Of a DNA stretch of 64,000 nt, positions 57,541 through 64,000 are shown piece by piece. The stretch spans positions 11,549-75,548 of the forward strand of contig JALNYN010000006.1 in NCBI GenBank assembly GCA_023229825.1, given 5' to 3'. This DNA comes from Minisyncoccota bacterium (GTDB taxonomy: Bacteria; Patescibacteriota; Minisyncoccia; Phycocordibacterales; CAIJYI01). Each line of letters starts with the position of its first letter. Within the stretch, counting starts at the first letter, position 1. The notes beneath the pieces are model-generated. The model worked only from the letters and a program-made list of their open reading frames with translations, was not told the origin of the DNA and searched no databases. Both the position numbers and the translations under genes were made by a program.

Positions 57541-58323
57541 TCAAAAGGATGCCATCATTTTGGCGGATGCGGCTTCCCTTTCCGCTCTTTTGAAAAGCGC
57601 GAAGGCATCTGCATACTCCGGTATCTCGAGCTTAGCCTTTCCTTCCGCAAGATGGGCAATGGCTTCTTTTAATTTTTCTTCAGCTTCTGCTATATTAAAT
57701 TTGGGATCTTTTTTCTTTGAATCAACGATCTTTTTCGCTTCAGCTATCCTCTCCTCCGATGATTCAAGAGAACCTTCCATTTCAGATTTTCCTTCTGTAC
57801 CATCCTTGCCGAAAGAATTCTCTTCAGACGACCTTCTTTCCGCAGAGACCCACAGCAGCTCTTTTTTGACAGCTTCCAAGAGTTCGTTTAGTTTTTTTTC
57901 GTATGCATTCTTATTTTCGATCTTTTTAAGAAGTTCTTTATGTGCATCCAAGGAACTTTCCAAACGAGCCAGCGTTTCAGAATATGCGGACTGATCTTTT
58001 TCCTCTATTCTCAGGCTGATTTTTCGGAATGACCGCATGTTATTATTGAAGCGAACAAGAGCATTTTCAAGTATTGCCGGGGTCAGTCCTTTTTTTTCTG
58101 CCAGTTTTTCAACTTCACCGAGACGGCGAGACGCGAGCCTCGCCTCGAAGCCTGCGTTTCCTTTATCGGCGATCGAAAAAAAACTTTCGATATTTTCATT
58201 TACATGGATCTTTGCTTGATACAGCATATCCGACGGCAAAGCATTCGCCGCAACAGAAAAAAACACCATGCATGTGAGCAAAGCGGCAAGAGTATAATAA
58301 ACGGTAGACGAGAGTTTTCGCAT
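57541..58323 (-). CDS. Secreted DUF5667 protein
   Basis: A 260-residue exported protein with a signal peptide (YYTLAALLTCMVFFSVAANA). The N-terminal mature part fits DUF5667: LPSDMLYQAKIHVNENIESF, then EARLASRRLGEVEKLAEKKG. The rest is long coiled coil with a Ser/Glu-rich linker (EENSFGKDGTEGKSEMEGS). DUF5667 proteins lie at the surface of many CPR and actinobacteria; the function is unknown. It is adjacent to the large Cache/cohesin-like gene on the same strand, 31 bases away. Confidence 0.8.
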   Translation of the reverse strand: MRKLSSTVYYTLAALLTCMVFFSVAANALPSDMLYQAKIHVNENIESFFSIADKGNAGFEARLASRRLGEVEKLAEKKGLTPAILENALVRFNNNMRSFRKISLRIEEKDQSAYSETLARLESSLDAHKELLKKIENKNAYEKKLNELLEAVKKELLWVSAERRSSEENSFGKDGTEGKSEMEGSLESSEERIAEAKKIVDSKKKDPKFNIAEAEEKLKEAIAHLAEGKAKLEIPEYADAFALFKRAEREAASAKMMASF

Positions 58324-58354
58324 GATTATTCAACAGCTTCCGATGAACATGAAC

Positions 58355-60385
58355 TTAATAAGCACGGACCGATATGCTGCCGTCGGAAAAATTCCCGGCA
58401 TTATCGAACGCGCGCACGATGATCTCATGAACGCCTTTCGGATACGCGATGAGCATCGGAGAAGAGACAGGCAGAAACATTCCGCCGTTGAATTTCACGT
58501 AAAAGTTTTTTTGCAGACCGCTCAAGACATCGCTGCTTCCGAATTCAACACGGACAATGTGCCCCGACTTAACATTGTTTTCGCTCGCCAAGATCTTGGG
58601 GATCTCCGGGGGAGTAAGGTCGATCATTATTTTTTTTGTCGTAACAGGTCCGATCGTCCCATCTTCTTTTTGAACGGCAATATGGAAAAAGTATGCTCCA
58701 TCCGACAGATCCGAAAAGGTCTTTTCAAGATGCTTCGTGGGTATCTTCCCGGAAAAGTCCGCGAAGGCGCTCTTATTCAATGCGCAGACATATTGTGCAT
58801 TTTCTTCTCCTTTCCAAATAAATCGAACTGAATTTTTTCCGTACCACCTTTCGGCATTCGGATGCGTGGGAGAAAAAACGATGATACCGTCTCTGTCCGC
58901 GGGATCTTTTGCGCTCCCCAAGAACTGATAATTCCCGCCGGTTGTCTGACGAAGAACATCTGTTCCCAATCCGTCGCTTGCGAGCACTTGTGTTTCTTCA
59001 TTAAAAACAAGACTCGTTTCAAATTCACCGAGCGGTTGTATACGAAGCTCGGCCACCGTTCCGACGCCGCCGGTGTATCCCGGAAATTTCGTTCCGCAGG
59101 CAATGGTTATCTTTCCCTTTTCTTTGTCGATGTTTTTTTCCAAGAAAAGCTCCGGATCGCAGAACGAGTTTACTGTTATAATGTCGTTTATTTCCAGCTT
59201 TTCCGGATCATATGTCATTTCGACATTTACCGCATTTATCGCTTCGCCGCCCGTTACAACGCGAATCGCGATCCGGTGTTCCGACTCCATTTCAAAGACT
59301 CCGAATGACGGTTCGAGTTCCAGAGTGGAATTGTACACCGTGTACGGGGTTTTCATGAGCGCCACCACGTTTTGATTCAAGAAGAAAACTGTCGCCGCAA
59401 ATACAACGCCGAATACGATAAAGGAACACAGAGCTAAAATGAAGAAAAAACTTTTACACAGATCTTTCTTGCGGAGAATACGAAGGAAAACAAAATACAA
59501 GAGAAACAAAAGCACCGCCGACACCGCGGAAACGACAGATACGAGAGTATGATGCAAAGGATAAAAAACGATCGCCTTCCCCGTCATTTCTTCCGCGCCG
59601 TTTAACGGAATATCTTTAACAAGATACGAAGTATTGCCGATACTAAAAATATATCCTTTATTCACCCATGATTCCCACGTAGTGCCCGTGTTAAAATTTG
59701 CGGCAAGAATTTGTCTTAACGACGGGTCAAAAGTACTTGCCACTACCCCTTTTTCAGCAGAATAAAAAATCACTTCGGCATCGCTCGGCAAATATCTGTG
59801 TTTTAACGCTTTTGCATAGCGGTCGTCAAGAGAATGAGTAGCGATGATCGCACCGACGAGCTGACCGTCTTTCTTGATCAATCGTCCGGATTCAATTTCA
59901 AGCGGCCATGCAGAAAGCTGCTCAATAGACGTGGTTTCTTTTTCTTTTGCGAGTTGTCTGCCGACCGCGTCGATGTCAAAAAAGTAATCACCCCGATCTG
60001 CTATCATTTCGGTCCGAGCGATCACCACGCCATCTTTGCCTGTTGCTATCATGCCCGATAGTTGGCGGATTTGCACCTCATCTTGCAAAACCGAAAGAAG
60101 ATTGAGAACATCTCTTCTCTCTATAAACGTAGCAAGATCGGAAATTTTTGCAATTTCAGAAACGTGTTTTTCTGCGTTCTTTTTGTCGTTCTCTATGCCT
60201 TTTTCCACCAACAAAGAGCCGCGCCATACCGCATTTTGATCGTAAAATGACACGACAGATCTGAGCGCGGGAAGGAGGAGAATAAAAAACAGAATGAGAA
60301 ATATCGCATTCAGGAAAAGAATTTTTCTATCCCAAAAAATAGCAAATAAAGTATGTCTTCGCGTTAAAAAATCAGGTAATCTCAT
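58355..60385 (-). CDS. Membrane protein with Cache-like, cohesin-like and Ig-like domains
   Basis: A 676-residue protein. A first membrane helix (FLNAIFLILFFILLLPAL) precedes a Cache-like sensor domain at about 40-270 (SGMIATGKDGVVIARTEM, DGQLVGAIIATHSLDDRYA). Two more helices follow (about 275-355), then a cohesin-like domain (GGEAINAVNVEMTYDPEKLE ... GVGTVAELRIQPLGEF). The C-terminus is Ig-like with DLTPPEIPKI and SDVLSGLQKNFYVKFNG. The mix of ligand sensing and cohesin modules is unusual. The ATG at 60385 lies close behind a TATACT -10, with no Shine-Dalgarno. Confidence 0.72.
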   Translation of the reverse strand: MRLPDFLTRRHTLFAIFWDRKILFLNAIFLILFFILLLPALRSVVSFYDQNAVWRGSLLVEKGIENDKKNAEKHVSEIAKISDLATFIERRDVLNLLSVLQDEVQIRQLSGMIATGKDGVVIARTEMIADRGDYFFDIDAVGRQLAKEKETTSIEQLSAWPLEIESGRLIKKDGQLVGAIIATHSLDDRYAKALKHRYLPSDAEVIFYSAEKGVVASTFDPSLRQILAANFNTGTTWESWVNKGYIFSIGNTSYLVKDIPLNGAEEMTGKAIVFYPLHHTLVSVVSAVSAVLLFLLYFVFLRILRKKDLCKSFFFILALCSFIVFGVVFAATVFFLNQNVVALMKTPYTVYNSTLELEPSFGVFEMESEHRIAIRVVTGGEAINAVNVEMTYDPEKLEINDIITVNSFCDPELFLEKNIDKEKGKITIACGTKFPGYTGGVGTVAELRIQPLGEFETSLVFNEETQVLASDGLGTDVLRQTTGGNYQFLGSAKDPADRDGIIVFSPTHPNAERWYGKNSVRFIWKGEENAQYVCALNKSAFADFSGKIPTKHLEKTFSDLSDGAYFFHIAVQKEDGTIGPVTTKKIMIDLTPPEIPKILASENNVKSGHIVRVEFGSSDVLSGLQKNFYVKFNGGMFLPVSSPMLIAYPKGVHEIIVRAFDNAGNFSDGSISVRAY

Positions 60386-60508
60386 AATATCAGTATAATG
60401 CGTCTCCTCATTTGTGACAACGTAAAACCTCAAACGCCGGGCTAAGCCATCCTATTTTTGTCCGTTTCCTCCCGTAATGGTATACTGTAAACATAAAGAG
60501 TTTCATCC

Positions 60509-60913
60509 ATGCCAAAAAACATAATTCATTTTTTTTCCAGATCGAAGATCCTCATCATTGAGGATAATGATCTTCTGCAAAAAGTCATGACCGATCATTT
60601 GACGGATGAAGGATATAGCGTCCTATCAGCAAATGACGGGTTGCGGGGATATGAAATGGCTCTCGCAGAACATCCTGACCTGATACTTCTTGATATGATG
60701 CTGCCAAAAATGGATGGCATCTCCCTTCTTAAAGCACTGAGAAAGGATGAATGGGGAGGGGGCGCAAAGGTGCTCATTACGACCAATCTCATGAAAGGCG
60801 ATGAACTGGCGAAACAGCTGACTGAATATAGAATATTAGGTTTTTTGGAAAAAGTAGATCTCACACTGGGAGAACTTTCCAAAAAGATAAAAGAAGCACT
60901 GACAAAAGCATAG
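60509..60913 (+). CDS. CheY-like response regulator (single receiver domain)
   Basis: A 134-residue phospho-receiver domain alone. The acidic pair is E18-D19 in ILIIEDNDLL, the phosphorylated Asp is D62 in LILLDMMLPKMDG, the switch Thr is in LITTNL near 91, and Lys115 is in GFLEKVD. No output domain and no histidine kinase lie nearby, so it probably signals by protein contact. It overlaps no neighbour and lies 12 bases before the cohesin-dockerin gene, so they may be co-transcribed. Confidence 0.9.
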   Translation: MPKNIIHFFSRSKILIIEDNDLLQKVMTDHLTDEGYSVLSANDGLRGYEMALAEHPDLILLDMMLPKMDGISLLKALRKDEWGGGAKVLITTNLMKGDELAKQLTEYRILGFLEKVDLTLGELSKKIKEALTKA

Positions 60914-60925
60914 CTTTATCTATTT

Positions 60926-61594
60926 ATGAGACGACTCATCAAAAAACACAAACGAAAAATAATCTGCAGTTCGCCAATACTGTTTTTTTTGTTTGTTACC
61001 TACTCGGCGCTTGTGCCGGCAGAACATGCGCCTATAACGAACATTATTCTTTCCGCAAAAGCCGATGAAGGATACGTCGGAGATACCTTTTACGCGGAGG
61101 TAAGCATTGACACCGATACGCCGATCAACGTCATAGAAGCATCTTTGTTGTTTCCGAACGAACAGCTTGAAGCAAAGGAGATCAGCCAAGACGGTTCTCT
61201 TATCGACCTTTGGATCAAAGAACCGAATTTGGAGACGAGCGGTGCCATTTATTTCTCCGGAGGGATACTGAGAGCCGGAGGATTTGTAAAAACCGGAAAA
61301 GCATTTACCGTTGTTTTTACCGCAACGAATGAAGGCAGTGCCACGATACGCCTTGATAGATCATCGTTCGCCCTTTCAGACGGAAAAGGAACTTTGATAA
61401 CGCCAAAGACGAATGAGATCGTTTTTCACATCAAAAAGAAGCCGGCAAAAGATCCGGATATGAACGACAGCGGAACGATAAATCTTGTCGATGCAGGACT
61501 TTGGCTGACGAATATTTTCAAACCGTACGATACCCGAAACGACCTGAATGGCGACGGCGCGATCAGTCTTCGCGATATGTATTTCTTCTGGTGA
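60926..61594 (+). CDS. Secreted cohesin-dockerin protein
   Basis: A 222-residue exported protein. A signal/anchor (IICSSPILFFLFVTYSALV) precedes a cohesin-like domain at about 38-170 (VGDTFYAEVSIDTDTPINVI, LEAKEISQDGSLIDLWI, KAFTVVFTATNEGSATIRL). A dockerin type I module follows at about 177-222, with two calcium loops DMNDSGTINLVDAG and DLNGDGAISLRDM. Cohesin binding to dockerin builds cellulosomes and other surface complexes. Having both on one small protein could allow head-to-tail polymers. Confidence 0.82.
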   Translation: MRRLIKKHKRKIICSSPILFFLFVTYSALVPAEHAPITNIILSAKADEGYVGDTFYAEVSIDTDTPINVIEASLLFPNEQLEAKEISQDGSLIDLWIKEPNLETSGAIYFSGGILRAGGFVKTGKAFTVVFTATNEGSATIRLDRSSFALSDGKGTLITPKTNEIVFHIKKKPAKDPDMNDSGTINLVDAGLWLTNIFKPYDTRNDLNGDGAISLRDMYFFW

Positions 61595-61728
61595 AACAGT
61601 TCGTCAGGTTCATAAAGTTTATCAAGTTATAAAGTTACGATCGACAAATTCTGTTGATCCGCCAAAATCCTCCCGAGGTTCCGAGAACATTGGGAGGATC
61701 ATTTGTTTTGTGACCGAACTCGCCACAC

Positions 61729-61763
61729 AACGTGGATCCCGGGTCGCGGCCCGGGATGACGAC
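61729..61763. repeat. REP-like half copy
   Basis: CGTGGATCCCGGGTCGCGGC followed by CCGGGATGACGAC. The surrounding 61600-61830 has no gene, but has TTATAAAGTT-type short repeats and a CCTCCCGAGG/TGGGAGG hairpin. Confidence 0.7.
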
Positions 61764-61832
61764 GCTTGTTAATTGCTCTCGAAAAGACACTAGTCAGCGA
61801 ATTCATAAGAGACGACGAGTTGACAGAAAAAC

Positions 61833-61910
61833 AAAGTCCATAAACTTAAATTTAAGTTTATGGACTTTATGGACTTTATGGACTTTATGGACTTTATGGA
61901 CTTTATGGAC
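61833..61910. repeat. 9-bp tandem repeat with palindromic end
   Basis: Six perfect copies of TTTATGGAC (61857-61910). The first is mirrored by AAAGTCCATAAA, so AAAGTCCATAAACTTAAA and its complement make a perfect palindrome at the left end. The array begins directly after the stop of the 61913 gene. Confidence 0.9.
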
Positions 61911-61912
61911 TT

Positions 61913-63580
61913 TTACGGCCTCTTCCCTATCACTACCTGAAACGAATTGGCGGCACTTCGTTCGGCAACGGCGGGACTTGTCTTCGCGACCGGCAAAACT
62001 TCTTTATTCGCAGACAGAGGAATTTCAGGATCATCCTCGACTTCCTCCTCGCCTCTTTTTCTTTTTATTGCCGACCATCCGTAAAATAGTGCGAGGAGAG
62101 CGAGAACGGCAATAAATATCTTTGCGGATTGTTTCTTTAAAAAGACAAATGCTGCTTTCGCATAATAAGCGATGTTTCCTTTGGAGATGATGGCGATAGT
62201 TTCCGAGGGTTCGCTCTCCACTCCTTTTATGCTGCTAACGGCTTTTACCGTATAAGCTCCTTTCACGGCATGCTCTGCCACGGTGTAGGAAAAAATTCCG
62301 TCCGATCCTTTTACCGCTTCGCCTTCCTGTTTACCGCCCTTATCCGTTTCGACAATAACCCTGACCTTCGCCGCAGACGGAGCCTTGAGCCGGAGTATGA
62401 ATGGCTCATCAACGACAACGCTTTTCGGCTTCTCGACGAATGAGGGAGCGCCTGTTACCGGAGCCGTAAAAGAAAAAGACTGTTCGACGAAATTTCCTGC
62501 GGCATCAAGCGCCTTTGCCTTGAGCGCATGAGCTCCTGGTTTCAGCCCTGCTGATCTATAAATATGGCTTCCGTCGTCCGCCCAAGTATTCTCGGTTCCC
62601 GTGTCTATCTTAACGACATACTTTTCAATTCCGGAAATTTTGTCGGACGCGTCAAAGTTAAAAGCATAGGCATCGGTGATCTCTTTATTTTCTGTAATAT
62701 CAAAATGATCCGGCGGGGTCAGATCAATTCCGACTCGATAGTGGATCAGCGTCGATGATCCGTTCGTTTCATTTCTTTGAAAATGAAAATAGGATACCCC
62801 CTCCGAAAGGTCCTTAAAACGTTTTTCCGTTATCGGAGAAGCATACACTTTTTTAGGAGTCGTGGTCGGCTTAGTATCCAAAGAAAATGCGACGGATGAA
62901 ATATTCCCTTCCCATTTCCACTCGAAGGCGGCGCTTGAGGTCGCGTAGGATCTTGTCTGGTCGGGGTGGGTTGGGGATACTAACTCAAAAGGAACTGCGG
63001 GGGCGGGATCGGTCGTCGACGCTTGTGAATCGGAAGAGGAGGATTCTTCGGGAGTGGAAGTTGCCACGGACTCAAGCTCGGGAATAACCTCTTTCGGGGT
63101 AAGTTCATATTTCCCGGCATCCATGCTCGTCAAGATATTGGTTCCAGCTCCGTCTGCGGCAATGATCGCGGCACCCGTGGAAAAACGAACGGTGCTTTCT
63201 TTATTCTTTAAAGCTTTGAACGTAATGGAGAGTATTTTTCCCTCAGTTCCGGTATAGCCGGCAGCGGTTAATCCTTCGAAACGGACAACGCCCTCTTCGT
63301 TAGAAAACGACGGTTCGGTATTCCATGAGGTCAAAATGGAATCTTCTTTTGATAATTCAACGACTTCAAGTTCTGAATTACTGAAAGTAACGCTGCCTTC
63401 CGCCATGCTTATCTTTTCTCCATTCGTATTGATATTCACGAAGACCGTGAACGCTTCTCCGATAGGATAGCTTCCCCGCGTCGGAGAAAGGAAAAGAGCC
63501 GCATTTCCCGAAGCAAGGGACGGAAACACCGCCGACAGAAAAATAAAAAAAGTTGAAATAAATAAAGAGAAAATTTTCAT
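61913..63580 (-). CDS. Surface cohesin-like/Ig-like protein with C-terminal membrane anchor
   Basis: A 555-residue exported protein with a signal peptide (IFSLFISTFFIFLSAVFPSL). A cohesin-like domain at about 25-165 contains YPIGEAFTVFVNINTNGEKI and EGKILSITFKALKNKESTVRF. A Ser/Thr-rich linker and Ig-like domains follow (DLTPPDHFDI, SDKISGIEKYVVKIDTG). A membrane helix (IFIAVLALLALFYGW) comes next, then a basic/acidic cytoplasmic tail of about 60 residues (KRKRGEEEVEDDPE). It has the same domain types as the 58355 and 63652 proteins. Confidence 0.8.
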   Translation of the reverse strand: MKIFSLFISTFFIFLSAVFPSLASGNAALFLSPTRGSYPIGEAFTVFVNINTNGEKISMAEGSVTFSNSELEVVELSKEDSILTSWNTEPSFSNEEGVVRFEGLTAAGYTGTEGKILSITFKALKNKESTVRFSTGAAIIAADGAGTNILTSMDAGKYELTPKEVIPELESVATSTPEESSSSDSQASTTDPAPAVPFELVSPTHPDQTRSYATSSAAFEWKWEGNISSVAFSLDTKPTTTPKKVYASPITEKRFKDLSEGVSYFHFQRNETNGSSTLIHYRVGIDLTPPDHFDITENKEITDAYAFNFDASDKISGIEKYVVKIDTGTENTWADDGSHIYRSAGLKPGAHALKAKALDAAGNFVEQSFSFTAPVTGAPSFVEKPKSVVVDEPFILRLKAPSAAKVRVIVETDKGGKQEGEAVKGSDGIFSYTVAEHAVKGAYTVKAVSSIKGVESEPSETIAIISKGNIAYYAKAAFVFLKKQSAKIFIAVLALLALFYGWSAIKRKRGEEEVEDDPEIPLSANKEVLPVAKTSPAVAERSAANSFQVVIGKRP

Positions 63581-63651
63581 GCAACTCAATTATATAACAA
63601 AACAAAAAAATAGAAAACGGAAAATGGGATCGGAGTGCCAATAATGGCGAA

Positions 63652-64000
63652 CTATTTTATTTCCGCGGTTACGCTACGATCGATTCTTTTCAATGAAATG
63701 AACCTTCGATAATAGATCGCGCCTATGATCGCACAAAGGAGTAATATGCCGGCAAGCTCTGTCCAAATATCTTTGACGCCGGGAATGATCGAGGTTTTCG
63801 GATTGAACTCTACAATGCGCTCATTCCCGATCTTATCAATGGCTTTTACCAGTATTTTGCTGCGCAGATTCTGGTCTTTCAAAATATACGGACTTTCGGC
63901 GGGAACCCAGGAAGTTTCTTTGTCGGTACTCGGAAGAAACCCGAATTTCCAAGGATTCGTTTCCATCACTTCATAACGACCGATGCCGCTTTGTTTGTCT
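63652..64000 (-). CDS. Partial Ig-like membrane protein, C-terminal end
   Basis: The gene runs off the window; at least 116 C-terminal residues are seen. The open frame begins DKQSGIGRYEVMETNPWKFG and continues with YILKDQNLRSKILVKAIDKIGN, the SGIxxYEV/DxxGN pattern of Ig-like (OmpL47-type) repeats also found at the end of the 61913 and 58355 proteins. A membrane helix (LAGILLLCAIIGAIYYRRF) and a short cytoplasmic tail end it. Likely another member of the surface cluster; 71 bases separate it from the 61913 gene. Confidence 0.75.
   Translation of the reverse strand, partial: DKQSGIGRYEVMETNPWKFGFLPSTDKETSWVPAESPYILKDQNLRSKILVKAIDKIGNERIVEFNPKTSIIPGVKDIWTELAGILLLCAIIGAIYYRRFISLKRIDRSVTAEIK

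Overview
The window looks like a chromosome piece from a Candidate Phyla Radiation (Patescibacteria, Parcubacteria-like) bacterium. The basis is gene content and style: PilM/PilN/PilO-type pilus genes, several small secreted proteins, cohesin and dockerin domains on membrane or secreted proteins, a DUF5667 protein, very short intergenic gaps packed with palindromes, and stand-alone enzymes rather than long biosynthetic operons. Stops include TGA, so the standard bacterial code fits. Promoters of the TTGACA-(16/17)-TANNNT kind and hairpin-plus-T-run terminators are easy to see. Lines sampled in housekeeping genes are near half G+C.

Layout. 0-8 kb: MFS transporter, helical hypothetical genes, YbjQ, VOC and DHFR-like proteins, a PKD-domain secreted protein and a broken PQQ-type sugar dehydrogenase. 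8-17 kb: an exported Hcp-like protein, small membrane and secreted proteins, zinc-ribbon and coiled-coil proteins, and a 755-residue protein built from helical repeats. 17-20 kb: a CPBP-type membrane protease and a MacB/LolCD-like ABC pair. 20-23.7 kb: a strikingly AT-rich three-gene block (Abi/UG-type reverse transcriptase, Abi_C protein, unknown protein), read as a horizontally acquired phage-defence operon next to tRNA-Gln. 24-37 kb: M18 aminopeptidase, glutamine synthetase, tRNA-Thr, a GGDEF protein, MazG, DUF4105, YvcK, GlmS, Ung, a SurA_N-like protein and a CDF transporter. 37-48.5 kb: tRNA-His, an aminotransferase, tRNA-Leu with a LAGLIDADG endonuclease, L19, RluD, an HD protein, GalU, phosphomannomutase and DUF475. 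48-56 kb: an L,D-transpeptidase, tRNA-Val, tRNA-Arg, the pil operon, a tRNA-binding protein, RuvX, a glycerophosphodiesterase and tRNA-Ser. 56-64 kb: XRE/DUF2975, a Ca2+/cation antiporter, DUF5667, and a surface cluster with cohesin, dockerin, Cache-like and Ig-like domains plus a CheY-like receiver.

The most unusual signal is not a protein. Four of the seven tRNA genes (His, Leu, Arg, Ser) are followed by a structured element of 143-254 bp. It starts with an inverted copy of that tRNA's own 3' end, split at the acceptor/T-arm boundary by a conserved hairpin. A conserved core follows, and the element ends in a direct copy of the same tRNA 3' end. The elements share structure and core, but their ends follow the neighbouring tRNA. 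I do not recognise this family. Several other dispersed repeat families, some nested inside one another, fill the remaining gaps.
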